From: DATAQC01 sp046263055
GTDB taxonomy: Bacteria > Actinomycetota > Acidimicrobiia > Acidimicrobiales > AC-14
Assembly: GCA_046263055.1 (NCBI GenBank)
Contig: JBHELO010000130.1
Coordinates: 1-53,348, forward strand
Reading direction: 5' to 3'
DNA: 53,348 nucleotides
The notes beneath the pieces are model-generated. The model was not told the origin of the DNA, made no database searches, and saw only the letters and a list, made by a program, of their open reading frames with translations. The translations under genes and the position numbers were made by a program. This document shows positions 16,719 to 28,300 of the stretch, piece by piece. Positions within the stretch are counted from its first letter, which is position 1, and each line of letters begins with the position of its first letter.

Positions 16719-18079
16719 TGCTGTTGGAGCTGTGCGACCGGGTGTTGGAACTGGTCGGCACGCGGGCCGAGGCGGAGGTGACAGCCGTCGCAGGGCGCAG
16801 CGCCCTCACCCGCTTCGCCAACTCCCGGATCCACCAGAACGTGGCCGAGGATGCCGTCCACCTGCGGCTTCGCGTCGCTGTTGGAGGGCGGGTGGCGGCC
16901 TCGTCGTCCACCCGGGTCGACTCCAACGGCCTCCAACGGCTGGTGGCGGCCACCCTGGAGGCGGCCGCCCTGCGTCCCCTCGACCCCGAGTGGCCAGGGG
17001 TGGGACCGGCCGGCGTCGGGCTGGCCCTCCCCGCCGCCGAACGCTACGACGGCGCCACGCGGGAAGCCCCGCCCGACCAGCGGGCGGCGGTGGTGGAGGC
17101 GTTCGTGGCCGCCGCCGGCGGCTTGGAGGCGGCCGGGTACTGCTCCAGCTCCGGCGCCGACGTGGCGTTCGCCAACTCCGCAGGGCGCCGGGTCTCGGCT
17201 CGCACGAGCTCCGCCACCGTCGACGGGATCGTCCGGGCGCCAGGCCCGGCGGCGGCCGGACCCGACCCCCGGCCTTCCACCGCCGACGGCAGCGGCTGGC
17301 AGACGGCCGGGCGGCTGGCCGAGCTCGACGGGGCGGCCGCCGGGCGGACGGCGGCGGCCAAGGCTCGCGGTGGTGCGGGGCCCGACCCGGTGGAGCTGGC
17401 TCCCGGGCACTACCCGGTGGTGCTGGAGCCGGCGTGCGTGGCCGACATGGTGGACTTCTTGGTGGCCCACGGCTTCTCGGCCCAGGCGGTGGCCGAGGGG
17501 CGGTCGTTCGTCCGCCTCGGCGAGCCCCAGCTCGACGCCGCCGTCTCCCTGTGGGACGACGCCACCGACCCCCGCTCGGTGGACCTCCCCTTCGACGCCG
17601 AGGGCACCCCCCGGCGCCGGGTGGACCTGGTGGCCGGGGGCATCCCCGTCGGCCTGCTCCACGACCGGCGGACGGCGGCCCGGGCCGGGGTGGAGAGCAC
17701 CGGGCACGCCACCCCCGGCGGCGAGTCGTACGGGCCCGCCCCCTCCACCCTGTTCGTGGGGCCGGGCACCGCCACCCTCGACGACCTGGTGGCGGGGGTG
17801 GAGCGGGGCCTGCTGGTCACCGAGCTCTGGTACACCCGGATCCTGGACCCGAAGACCTCGGTGGTGACCGGCCTGACCCGCAACGGGACATTCCTGATCG
17901 AGAACGGGCAGGTCAGCAACAGTGTCCGCAACCTGCGCTTCACCCAGTCCTACGCCCGGGCCCTGGCCCCGGGCAACGTGGTGGGGGTGGGCAGCGACGC
18001 CCGCCTGCGCGACGGCGCGGCCGTCGTCCCCAGCCTGAGCCTGGCGTCCTGGAACGTCACCGGCGGGGCCAGTGGGTAG
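16718..18079 (+). CDS. tldE: TldE/PmbA-family protease subunit
   Basis: Partner of TldD. 453 residues without an HExxxH site, as expected for the non-catalytic subunit. Family features: early RFANSRIHQNVAEDAVHLRLRVAVGGR, central PGHYPVVLEPACVADMVDFLVAHGFSA, the conserved DPRSVDLPFDAEGTPRRRVDLVAGGI, and the C-terminal TKTSVVTGLTRNGTFLIENG-like segment (here DPKTSVVTGLTRNGTFLIENG) ending in NVVGVGSDARL. The ATG overlaps the tldD stop by one base. No peptide-precursor gene that could be its substrate is recognisable next to it. Confidence 0.93.
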   Translation: MLLELCDRVLELVGTRAEAEVTAVAGRSALTRFANSRIHQNVAEDAVHLRLRVAVGGRVAASSSTRVDSNGLQRLVAATLEAAALRPLDPEWPGVGPAGVGLALPAAERYDGATREAPPDQRAAVVEAFVAAAGGLEAAGYCSSSGADVAFANSAGRRVSARTSSATVDGIVRAPGPAAAGPDPRPSTADGSGWQTAGRLAELDGAAAGRTAAAKARGGAGPDPVELAPGHYPVVLEPACVADMVDFLVAHGFSAQAVAEGRSFVRLGEPQLDAAVSLWDDATDPRSVDLPFDAEGTPRRRVDLVAGGIPVGLLHDRRTAARAGVESTGHATPGGESYGPAPSTLFVGPGTATLDDLVAGVERGLLVTELWYTRILDPKTSVVTGLTRNGTFLIENGQVSNSVRNLRFTQSYARALAPGNVVGVGSDARLRDGAAVVPSLSLASWNVTGGASG

Positions 18080-18105
18080 CCGCCCCCGCCGGCGGGGGTG
18101 ACGGG

Positions 18106-19875
18106 GTGGGGATCGTCGCCGACGACATCGCCCGGGTGCGGGCGGCGTCCGATCTCGTCTCGGTGGCCGGCGAGCACCTGGCCCTGCGCCGGGTCGGCCA
18201 GCGGTGGGTGGGGCTCTGCCCCTTCCACGCCGAGAAGACGCCGTCGTTCTCCGTCAACGGTGCGGAAGGGCTGTATTACTGCTTCGGCTGCGGGGCCAAG
18301 GGCGACGCCATCACCTTCGTCCGCGAGGTCGAGCACCTGGAGTTCGCCGAGGCGGTCGAGCGCCTGGCCGCCCGGGCCGGCATCTCCATCTCCTACGACG
18401 ACGCCGCCGTGGGCCGGGACCGCCAGCGCCGGGCCGCCCTGGTGGAGGTCATGGCCCGGGCCGTCGACTGGTACCACCAGCGGTTGCTCACCGGCCGGGA
18501 CGGGGCGGCGGCCCGGGCCTACCTGCGGGGGGAGCGGGGCTACGACGGCGACGTCGTGCGCTCGTACCGCATCGGCTGGGCCCCCGACGAATGGGACGCC
18601 CTCTGCCGGGCCCTGCGGGTGCCGGTGGACGTGCTTCGGGACACCGGCCTGGGGCTCCTCAATCGCATCGACCGCCAGCAGGACACCTTCCGGGCCCGCA
18701 TCATGTTCCCGATCTTCGACGCCGCCGGCGACCCGGTGGCGTTCGGGGGGAGGGCCCTGCCCGGGGCCGACGGCCCCAAGTACAAGAACTCGGCCGAGGG
18801 GCCCCTGTACTCCAAGTCCCGGGTGCTGTACGGGTTGAACTGGGCCAAGGCGGCGGTGGTGGCCAGGGCCGAGGTGGTGGTCTGCGAGGGCTACACCGAC
18901 GTGATCGGCCTGCACCGGGCCGGCGTCGCCCAGGCGGTGGCCACCTGCGGTACGGCCCTGGCCGAGCAGCACTTCCACACCCTCAAGAACTTCGCCCGGC
19001 GGGTGGTCCTGGCCTTCGACGCCGACCCCGCCGGCCAGGCCGCGGCCGAGCGCCTGTACCAGTGGGAGCAGCGCTACGAGCTCGACCTGGCGGTGGCCTC
19101 CCTCCCCGGCGGCCTCGACCCCGGTGAGCTGGCCCGGCGCGACCCCGACGCCCTCCGGGCGGCGGTGGCCGGGGCCCGTCCGTTCCTGGCCTTCCGCCTG
19201 GACCGGGCCCTCGACGGTGCCGACCTGCGCTCGCCCGAGGGCCGGGCCCGGGCCGCCGCCGCGGCCGTGGCCGTGGTGGCCGAGCACCCCAGCGACCTGG
19301 TGCGCGACCAGTACCTGATGCAGGTGGCCGACCGCACCCGAATCGACGCCGACCGCCTGCGCCGGCTCCTCGCCGATGGCCCGCGGGGCGGCCGGCCGGC
19401 CGGGGAGCAGCGCCCGGCGCCGGCTCCCGCCGGGCTTCGGCGGCCGGCTCGCGGCGGCCCCGAGGTGGAGGCCATGCGGGTGGCCGTCCACTCCCGCGCC
19501 GCCCTCGCCGGGCGTCTCCACGAGGCCCTGTTCACCGACCCGGTGGTGCGAGCCGCCTACCGGGCGTGGTCGTCCACCCCGACGCTGCACGACGCCATCG
19601 CCGCCGCCGACCCCTCGGCCGCCGCCCTCCTCCAGCGCCTGGCGGTGGAGGATGCCGACGCCGACCCCGACGATGTCCTCGGGCGGCTGGTGGACGAGGC
19701 CGGCCAGCGCGCCCTGGGCGACCTCGAGGCGGCCGCCCGCCAGGCCGACGACCCCACCGCCTACGGGCCACTGATCGCCTGGCTCAAACCCGCCATCGAG
19801 GAGGTGCGGGAGCCGACCACCCGGGCCGAGGCCACCGACCGGCTCCTGCGGTGGCTGGCCGGCCTGCAAGCCTGA
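18106..19875 (+). CDS. dnaG: DNA primase DnaG
   Basis: Synthesises RNA primers at the replication fork. 589 residues with the full domain order: CHC2 zinc finger CPFHAEKTPSFSV (Cys38, His41) with CFGCGAKGD, the catalytic core with the YKNSAEGPLYSKSRVLYG region, the Toprim motifs VVVCEGYTDVIGLHRAG and VLAFDADPAGQAAAERLY, and a C-terminal helicase-binding region. The GTG at 18106 is chosen because it leads straight into GIVADDIARVRAASDLVSVAGEH, the usual DnaG start. It is followed by rpoD after a strong hairpin, the remnant of the classic dnaG-rpoD pair. Confidence 0.95.
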   Translation: MGIVADDIARVRAASDLVSVAGEHLALRRVGQRWVGLCPFHAEKTPSFSVNGAEGLYYCFGCGAKGDAITFVREVEHLEFAEAVERLAARAGISISYDDAAVGRDRQRRAALVEVMARAVDWYHQRLLTGRDGAAARAYLRGERGYDGDVVRSYRIGWAPDEWDALCRALRVPVDVLRDTGLGLLNRIDRQQDTFRARIMFPIFDAAGDPVAFGGRALPGADGPKYKNSAEGPLYSKSRVLYGLNWAKAAVVARAEVVVCEGYTDVIGLHRAGVAQAVATCGTALAEQHFHTLKNFARRVVLAFDADPAGQAAAERLYQWEQRYELDLAVASLPGGLDPGELARRDPDALRAAVAGARPFLAFRLDRALDGADLRSPEGRARAAAAAVAVVAEHPSDLVRDQYLMQVADRTRIDADRLRRLLADGPRGGRPAGEQRPAPAPAGLRRPARGGPEVEAMRVAVHSRAALAGRLHEALFTDPVVRAAYRAWSSTPTLHDAIAAADPSAAALLQRLAVEDADADPDDVLGRLVDEAGQRALGDLEAAARQADDPTAYGPLIAWLKPAIEEVREPTTRAEATDRLLRWLAGLQA

Positions 19876-19915
19876 GGGGGCCGCCCGACCGGGCCGTCAC
19901 GGTCGGGCGGCCCCC
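19876..19915 (+). terminator. Strong hairpin between dnaG and rpoD
   Basis: A perfect 16-bp stem: GGGGGCCGCCCGACCG (19876-19891), loop GGCCGTCA, and CGGTCGGGCGGCCCCC (19900-19915). It begins directly after the dnaG stop. There is no U tract, as is common for actinobacterial terminators. It would separate dnaG from rpoD transcription. Confidence 0.75.
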
Positions 19916-19960
19916 GGCGGTCCCGGCCGCCGGCGGTCGGCGGCCACGCCCGGCGAGAGG

Positions 19961-19966
19961 CACACT
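19961..19966 (+). promoter_or_regulatory. Possible -10 box of leaderless rpoD (CACACT)
   Basis: CACACT keeps the A2 and T6 positions of TANNNT and ends 7 nt before the rpoD ATG at 19974. Together with the terminator just upstream this suggests rpoD has its own leaderless promoter, but the box is weak. Confidence 0.3.
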
Positions 19967-19973
19967 GGTGGGG

Positions 19974-21347
<1,374 letters not shown>

Positions 21348-21350
21348 CCC

Positions 21351-21367
21351 CCCGGCCGCCGGCCGGG
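21351..21367. terminator. Bidirectional hairpin between rpoD and the YtxH-like gene
   Basis: A 7-bp perfect stem CCCGGCC/GGCCGGG with a 3-nt loop lies 3 nt after the rpoD stop and 1 nt after the end of the convergent gene. It could end both transcripts. Confidence 0.5.
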
Positions 21368-21368
21368 A

Positions 21369-21656
21369 TCAGCGGGACGAGCCCGGCGGGCCGCCCTCGT
21401 CCGACGTCTGGCCGTTGCCGATCCGGGACTCCACCAGGTCGCGCGCCGAGCCCACGGTGTCCTCCACCGTGGCCCGGGCCGTCTCCGACACCTCGGCCAG
21501 GGTGGCCCGGGCGCTGTCGGCCGCCGACTCGAACGTCTCCGAGCGGCGCACCCGGCCCAGCGCCTCGTTGATCTGCTCGTAGCGCTCCCGGCCTGCCTTC
21601 GCTCCCAGGTAATAGCCCACCGCCATACCCGTCATCACACCAAGTCGGAATCTCAT
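21369..21656 (-). CDS. YtxH-like small membrane-associated protein
   Basis: 95 residues. The N terminus MRFRLGVMTGMAVGYYLGAKAGRERYEQI matches the YtxH pattern: one short Gly-rich hydrophobic helix with GYYLGAKAGRERY. The rest is an amphipathic helical stretch rich in Ala/Thr/Glu (SARATLAEVSETARATVEDTVGSARDLVESRI), likely a coiled coil, and a hydrophilic tail. Members are small stress-associated proteins without a proven biochemical function. It converges on rpoD. Confidence 0.75.
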   Translation of the reverse strand: MRFRLGVMTGMAVGYYLGAKAGRERYEQINEALGRVRRSETFESAADSARATLAEVSETARATVEDTVGSARDLVESRIGNGQTSDEGGPPGSSR

Positions 21657-21748
21657 GGCCGATGTCCTACCCGAGCCGGGACCCGGCGATACCCCGGGCC
21701 GGGGAGGGGCCCGCTTTGCTAGGGTCGGCCGGGACGGGGCGGGCCCAT

Positions 21749-21821
21749 TCCGGGGTAGCTCAATCGGCAGAGCAGCGGCCTGTTAAGCCGTTTGTTGTGG
21801 GTTCGAGTCCCACCCCCGGAG
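21749..21821 (+). tRNA. tRNA-Asn (anticodon GTT)
   Basis: 73 nt fold into a standard cloverleaf: acceptor TCCGGGG/CCCCGGA, D stem GCTC/GAGC, anticodon stem GCGGC/GCCGT with loop CTGTTAA (anticodon GTT), variable loop TTGTT, T stem GTGGG/CCCAC with loop TTCGAGT, discriminator G. The 3' CCA is not encoded; the genomic sequence continues CACCGG. Confidence 0.96.
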
Positions 21822-21873
21822 CACCGGAGTCCCAACACGCCGCGGTGTCTCGGGCGGTGGACGACCCCGGCGA

Positions 21874-21946
21874 GGGCCCGTAGCTCAGTGGTCAGAGCGG
21901 GGGACTCATAATCCTTTGGTCGCAGGTTCGATCCCTGCCGGGCCCA
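21874..21946 (+). tRNA. tRNA with anticodon CAT (elongator Met, or Ile2 after lysidine modification)
   Basis: 73 nt cloverleaf: acceptor GGGCCCG/CGGGCCC, D stem GCTC/GAGC, anticodon stem GGGGA/TCCTT (two G-U pairs) with loop CTCATAA, T stem GCAGG/CCTGC with loop TTCGATC, discriminator A. It lacks the three G-C pairs of an initiator anticodon stem, so it is not tRNA-fMet. Met versus TilS-modified Ile2 cannot be settled by eye; the GGACTCATAATCC arm resembles Ile2 tRNAs. CCA is not fully encoded (ACCCG follows). Confidence 0.92.
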
Positions 21947-22184
21947 CCCGTCGTGCCCCGGGGTGCCGTCCCCGGGCCGGGGGAGGGGCGCCCGGTCGCC
22001 CCGCCGGCTCCGGCCGGCAGCCCCTGGGGCCCGTTCCAACAGGCGGCGGGGCGGCGGCCGTCCCCGAGCCGGGCGGGCGGCGGGGCGGCGATAGGGGCCC
22101 GGCAGGTGGTTGGAAGCGGCCCTGGCGCCGCACCCGTCGGGCCGTTCCGGGCCTGCTTTGCGGCCCCAGGCGCCGGGGGCCCGA
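21947..22184. other. Intergenic stretch after the tRNAs
   Basis: No gene is supported here. The sequence is GC-rich, with runs such as GCCCCAGGCGCCGGGGGC that can form local hairpins, and one TCCAACAG at about 22034 resembling the TCCAACAC sites further on. It is the first half of the 420-nt gap before the giant surface-protein frame. Confidence 0.4.
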
Positions 22185-22225
22185 TCCAACACCGCGAGTG
22201 ACGTGCTCCAACACGGTTCCAACAC
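22185..22225 (+). promoter_or_regulatory. Three TCCAACAC direct repeats at helical spacing
   Basis: TCCAACAC occurs at 22185-22192, 22207-22214 and 22218-22225. Start-to-start distances are 22 and 11 bp, two and one helical turns, so all three face the same side of the DNA. They lie about 43 bp upstream of a possible -35 box. This is the pattern expected of activator sites, for example a response regulator; the protein is unknown. Confidence 0.45.
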
Positions 22226-22259
22226 CTCGCCGCCACGCGAAGCAGCAGGTCAGACGGCA

Positions 22260-22296
22260 AAGCATGCTTGTGCTGGGTGGGGGCGCGTGATAGACA
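22260..22296 (+). promoter_or_regulatory. Possible promoter of the giant surface-protein frame
   Basis: TTGTGC (22268-22273), a 17-bp spacer, then an extended -10, TGA-TAGACA (22288-22296). A 10-bp palindrome AAGCATGCTT (22260-22269) overlaps the -35. Transcription would start near 22303 and give a leader of about 64 nt before the ATG at 22367. Confidence 0.35.
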
Positions 22297-22307
22297 ACGC
22301 CGACCTC

Positions 22308-22323
22308 TGGGGGATCTCCCCCA
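22308..22323. promoter_or_regulatory. Palindrome TGGGGGA-TC-TCCCCCA in the leader
   Basis: A perfect 7+7 bp inverted repeat with a 2-bp centre just after the proposed transcription start. It could be an operator on DNA or a small hairpin in the leader RNA. Confidence 0.35.
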
Positions 22324-22366
22324 CGGCCGCGCCCGCCCGTCGGGCAGAAGGGACCCGCAAGAGACC

Positions 22367-25300
22367 ATGGGCAGGGCCGAGCGCACCGGGGTGGTGAACG
22401 CAGCCGTGTGGGCTGCGTTGGCCCTGGTCGGCGCCGCCTTCGTGCTCTTGGTCCTCGCCGGCCCGGCCGGTGCCGACACGCCCCCCACCACGGTTGCCGA
22501 CGCCCCCGCCTCCACCACGCCCCCCACCACCGCGGCGCCCAAGGCTCCTCCCACCACGGTGGCCACTCCGCCCACCACGGTCGCCCCCCCCACGCCCGGG
22601 CCCGTCGTGGTGGTGGCCAGCCCCACCACCGCCGGCACGCCGGGGGCCGCCTCGGTCGCCCACGACACCACGACCTCAACCGCCTCCCAGCCCACGCAGG
22701 GCACCACCTCCACCTCCTCGTCGCTCACCAACACGCCCGGTCCCGCCGCCCCGGCGGCGACGGCCGCCGCCGGGCCCGCCGCCCTTCCCGGTCCGGCCGC
22801 CGGCACCCCCACCGGCGCCCCGGCCACCGCCACCGGCGCCCCCGCCGGCGTCGCCGCTCCGGCCTCCGGTCCGGCCGCCCCCGGCGCCACCACCACCACC
22901 GCCGCCCTCCACGCGGCCGACGCCGCGACGACGGCCGCCGACGACGGCAGCTCCACCGCCACCGCCACCGGCACTCCGGCCGCCGGGGCCACCCTCACCA
23001 CCTCCGGCGGGTGCCGGACCGTGTCGGGCAGCCACGGCGTGGCCGACCTGTACACCGTGGTCATCGGCACCGGGTGCAACGCCCACGGCGGCAATGCACC
23101 CGCCGTCCCCGGCGGTGACAGCTCCAACACCACGATCGCCATCGGCGGCAATGCATCCGGTTCGGCCACCGGCGGCTGGGGCAAGGACGCCTTCAACACC
23201 ACCATCGCCATCCGGGGGAGCGCCGACGGCGCCGCCACCGGAGGGGCCAATGGCGGCGACGCAACCAACACCACCGTCGCGGTGGGCAAGGGGCGGAGCG
23301 CCAACGGCATCGCGGTCGGGGGTGATCATCAAGGGGGCACTGCAGGCAGTGCCACGAACCTGACCGAAGCCATCGGCGGTGGCGCAGCGACAGGGACCGC
23401 CCTGGGCGGAACCTCCACCGGCAGCGGATCTTCCAACGGCGGAAGCGGCGGAGGAGCGACCACCACCCTCGCTCCAACAGCCACGAGTGGAGCCACCGGC
23501 TCCTCGTCGGCCTCCTCGGGCGCCACCAACGGTGGCGGCACCGGGGCAGCGACTTCCAACGCCTCCTCGGGTCCGGGCGCAGTCAGCGGCCCCTCCGGCA
23601 CCACCGGCACGCCCGGCGCAGCCGGCTCCACCCCCTCGGCCTCCAACAGCGCCACCGGGGGCTCGGGTACCGCCGGCGCTCCGGCGGCGGGTGCCACCTC
23701 CGGTGCGTCCGGCGCATCCGGCGGCTCCGGCAACGCCACCGCCGTCGGCACCTCCACCTCGGTGGCCAACACGGGCGCCACCTCCACCGCCAACGCCACC
23801 ACCGGCGCGGGCGGGTCGGCCACCAACGTCTCCAACGTCTCGGCCACCGGCGGCGCCGGCGGTCCCGGCGGCACGGCCACGGCCGCCGCCGGGCCCGGGG
23901 GCGCGGCCACCAACACGGTGGTCGGCATCGGCGGTGGGCCGGTCGTGGCCACCGCCATCGGCGGCTCGTCGATCGCCAACGCCAACGCCAACGGCGGCGC
24001 CGGCGGCGCCGCCACCGTCACGCTGACCCCCACCGCCACCAGTGGCGGCAGCGGGGCGGCCGACAACTCGGCCACCGTCGGCGCCACCGGCGGGGCGGGG
24101 GGCGCCGGCGGCGTGGCCGCCGCCACCGCCGGTCCGGGCGGCGCCGCCACCAACACCGTCCTGGCCAGCGGCGGGCCGGTCATCGTCACGACCACCGGCG
24201 GCTCCTCTGTGGCCAATGCCAACGCCGCGGGAGGAGCGGGCGGCGCCGTCACCGTCACCGTGACGCCCACCGCCGGCAGCTCGGGCGCTCCCGCCCCCGC
24301 CACCGCCTCTTCGTCGGCCACCAACACTGGCGCCACCGGCAACGCCACGTCCAACGCGGTGTCGACGCCGGTGGCGGTGTCGGGCGCCACCGGCGCCACC
24401 GGCGCCACCGGCGCGGCCACCTCCGACCCGTCCGCCACCAACAGCGGGATCCTGGGCACCGCCACCGCCACCGGCGGCCCCGCCATGTCGGGCGCCTCGG
24501 GGTCGTCGGGCGCCTCCGGCAACGCCACCGCCGTCGGGGACGCCACTTCGGTGGCCAACACCGGCGCCACGTCCGGCGCCACCGCCACCACCGGCCCGGG
24601 CGGCTCGGCCACCAACACCACCACCGTCACCGCGGCCGGCGGTGCCGGGGGGGCGGGGGGAACGGCGGCCGCCACCGCCGCGCCCGGCGGCGCCGCCACC
24701 ACTACGGTCACCGGGGCCGGTGCCGGTACGCCGGTGGTCGTCACCACCACCGGCGGCTCCTCCGTCGCCCTCGCCAACGCCGCCGGCGGGTCGGGCGGTG
24801 CCACCACCGTCTCCGTGTCGCCCACCGCCACGTCGGGCGCCAGCGGCCCGGCCACCGCCTCGTCCTCGGCCACCAACACCGGCGCCACCGGCAACGCCAG
24901 CTCCACCTCGGTGTCCGCCCCGGTGGCGGTGTCGGGGACCACCGGCGCCACGGGGAGCACCGGCGCCGCCAGCGCCGATCCCACCGCCACCAACGACGGG
25001 ATCCTCGGCCACGCCACCGCCACCAGCGGCCCGGCCACCACCGGCCCGTCGGGCGGCTCCGGGGCCTCGGGCGACGCCACCGCCGTCGGCACCACCTCCT
25101 CCGCCGCCACCACCGGCGCCAGTTCCTCAGCCACCGCCGCCTCCGGGAGCACCGGTGACGCCACGAACATCACCACCGTCACCGCCACCGGCGGCGCAGG
25201 GGGGGCCGGGGGCACCGCCACCGGCGCCGCCGCCGGCCCCGGCGGCGCCGCCACCACCACCGTCACCGGCGCCGGCGGGACCTCCCCCGAGACTGCAAAC

Positions 25301-28300
25301 ACCACCGGCGGCTCGTCGGTGGCCACCGGCGACGCCCGGGGCGGTGCCGGCGGGGCGGCCACCTCCACTGTGGCCCCCACCGCCACCACCGGCGCCTCGG
25401 GCGCGGCCACCGCCACCTCCTCGGCCACCAACACCGGCGCCACCGGTGACGCCACCTCGACGGCGGTGTCCCACCCGTCGGCCACCACCGGCGCCACGGG
25501 CGGGACCGGCGCCACCGGCGCCGCCATCTCCGACCCGGTGGCCACCAACTCCGCCATCCTGGGCAGCGCCACCGCCTCGGGCGGGGCCGCCCCGGCGGGC
25601 GCCAACACGGGAGCCAGCGGCGCCTCCGGCCCGTCCGGCGACGCCACCGCGGTGGGCGGTGCCACCGGTACCGCCACCACCGGTGCCACCTCGATCGCCA
25701 CCGCCACGTCCGGGAGCTCGGGTGACGCCACCAACATCGTGGACGTCACCACCACCGCCGGCGCCGGCGGCGCCGGCGGGCTGGCCGGCGCGGTGACCGC
25801 CGGCCCCGGCGGGGCGTCCACCACCACGATTGCGGGGGCGGGTGTCGGTTCCCCGGCCACCGCCACCACCACCGGCGGGTCGTCCGTCGCCACGGGCACC
25901 GCGGTCGGCGGTGCCGGCGGGGCGGCCACCACCACCGTGCGCCCCACCGCCACCTCGGGTGCCACCGGGGCAGCCAGCGCCTCGTCCTCGGCCACCAACT
26001 CGGGTGACACCGGCTCGGCCACCGTCGGCGCCGTCGCCTCTCCCGTGGCCGCCAGCGGCGCCACCGGCCCCACCGGGCACACCGGTGACGCCACCTCGTC
26101 GCCCACCGCCACCAACTCCTCTCCCGTGCTGGGCAGCGCCACCGCCACCGGCGGCCCGGCCACCTCGGGCGCCTCGGGCCCGTCGGGGGCCTCGGGTGCG
26201 GCCACCGCCGTCGGCAACTCGGTGGCCACCGGCACCACCGGGGCCACCGCCGGCGCCGATGCCACCTCCGGCGCATCGGGTGATGCCACCAACCTGGTGG
26301 TCGCCACCACAACCGGCGGGACGGGCGGGGCCGGCGGGGCCGCCTCGGGCGCCACCGCCGCCGCCGGTGGTCCGCCCACGTCCACCGTCACCGTGGCCGG
26401 GTCTCCCGTCGCCGCCACCGCCACGGGCGGCTCGTCGGTGGCCACCGTCACCGCCGGGGGCGGCGCCGGGGGTGCGGCTACCACCACCCTGGCCCCGACC
26501 GCCACCACCGGGGCCACGGGGGCGGCCACCGCCTCGGCGTCGGCCACCAACACCGGTGACACCGGTGACGCCCTGGTGGGCGCAGTCGCCACCCCGCAGG
26601 CCACCACCGGCGCCACCGGCGCCACCGGCGCCACCGGGGCGGCCACGTCGGCCCCGACCGCCACCAACACCTCCATCCTCGGCTCCGCCTCGTCCACCGG
26701 CGGACCCGTCACCTCGGGCACCTCGGGCGCCTCGGGCGCCTCGGGGCCGGCCACCGCCGACGGCACCGCCGACGCCACCGCCACCACCGGTGCCGACGCC
26801 GGCGCCGACGCCACGTCGGGCGCCTCCGGTGACGCCACCAACGTCGCCAGCTTGACCACCACCGGTGGGGCGGGCGGGGCCGGGGGCGACGTTGCCATGT
26901 CCACCACCGGCGCCGGCGGTGCCGCCACCTCCGGTGCCACCGGCGGTTCGTCGGTGGCAACCGTCTCGGCCGACGGCGGCGCCGGCGGGGCCGCCACCAC
27001 CACCGCCGCCCCCACGACCACGTCGGGCGCCTCCGGCGCCGCCACCGCCCAGTCCTCGGCCACCAACTCGGGCGACACCGGGAACGCCGTCTCCACCTCA
27101 GGAGCCGACCCGGTCGCCGCCTCCGGCCCCTCCGGTGCCACCGCTCCCTCGGGCGCCGTATCATTCGCCCCCACGGCCACCAACTCCGCCATCGGGGGTA
27201 CCGCCACGGTGACGGCGGCGCCGGCAGTGGCGCTGGCCGCCGAGGGCGGCTTGGGTGCCGGCCTGGCGGCGGCCGGCCCGGCGGCGGCCGGCCCGGCTCC
27301 GGCGGCGGGCCCGGCCACGGCGGCGGGCCCGGCCACGGCGGCGGAAGGCGCCGGTTCGGGCTCCGGCGGTGACGGGCCTGACTCGGGCGCCACCACGTCC
27401 ACGGGCACCGGGTCGGCGGCGGGCGCCGGTGCCGTTCCCGCGGCGGTGGATGCCGCGCTCGGCGGTGCCACGACCGCCGCCAGGCCGGCCCTGCCCGGCC
27501 TGGTGTCGGGAACGGCCGGTGCCAGCACGGATCCCACCGCCTCCGGCTGTGCCACGGCGTCCGGCACCTCGGTGGCGTCGGGCTGCGGCCGGGCCACCGA
27601 CCACTCGGTGGCCTCCGGCGCCGGGCGCGCCGCCACCGGCTCCACCTCCTCGGGCTGCGCGACCGCCACCGATGGCTCCACCGCCTCGGGAGGCGTCTGC
27701 GCCGCTCGGGTGGTCACCACCTCGGCGCCCGCCGGCACCCCGGCCCGGCCCGCCGGCCCGACCCCTGCCGGGTCGCCGGGCGGCTCGGGCGGCCCGACGC
27801 TGGCGCTTACTGGTTTCGAGGCCGGCAGCCTCCTCCGCACTGCCGGCCTGCTGCTGCTGCTGGGTGGGCTCCTCCTGGCCCTGGCCCGGCGGCGGAGGTC
27901 CTCCGCAGGTGCATCGACGCACCTGACCGTGCCCGCCGGGGAGTCGCCGGTGCGCCCGGGACACGATGGCACCGTCGGGAAGCGGGCGTCCCCCGCCACC
28001 GCCGGCGCCAGTCGTGCCTCGGCCGCCACGGCGCCGTTCGGCGGTCGTGGGGAGGAGCGGGAGGCAGGCCGGAAGATGTCCGGTCCGACGACCTCGGAGA
28101 GCCTCGTGCTCGCCGGTGACGTCGGCCCTCACCCCGGGAGGCCGATCCTCGGCCTCCCGTTGCAAGTTGCAAAGGCCCTCATCGAGGGCGTCCTGGACAG
28201 ACAAGGGATGGACATGAAGATCAAGACCGCTGGAACGGCTGGCCTCTCCGGTGTGAGCGCCTTCCTGGGCGCCCTGGTTGCGACCGTGCTGGTCGCGCTC

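Larger units (their letters stand above)
22367..27926 (+). other. Part A of the giant frame: sortase-anchored repeat protein, about 1,850 aa
   Basis: Order: signal peptide (residues 1-36); Thr/Pro-rich stalk (ADTPPTTVADAPASTTPPTT and on, to about 22.75 kb); Ala/Pro/Gly region; a zone with two Cys (GGCRTVSG, GTGCNAHGG) and short repeats like NTTIAIGGNASGSATGG (23.0-23.4 kb); then modules of about 184 residues; four 12-residue repeats with Cys (27.5-27.7 kb); and the anchor LALTG, hydrophobic helix, RRRR (27800-27895). In the A frame no stop follows the anchor; one reading frame over, a TGA at 27924-27926 would end it 9-10 codons after RRRR, a normal tail length. The end given here assumes that frameshift. 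Confidence 0.55.

Noticed and set aside
21874..22184. tRNA-adjacent integration site for a mobile element carrying the giant gene
   Set aside because: No integrase, no second copy of the tRNA 3' end seen, and composition does not change; nothing supports insertion.
21719..22225. A minus-strand open frame across both tRNA genes
   Set aside because: It covers two well-formed cloverleafs and looks like a shadow of GC-rich sequence.
22268..22366. An upstream ATG that would extend the giant frame by 33 codons
   Set aside because: The extension (Arg-rich, no signal peptide) overlaps the proposed promoter; the ATG at 22367 begins a clean signal sequence.
28160..28172. TTGCAAGTTGCAA as a promoter or operator for part B
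   Set aside because: No TANNNT box at 16-18 bp follows; it may simply be the tail of the hairpin. Left as part of the junction description.
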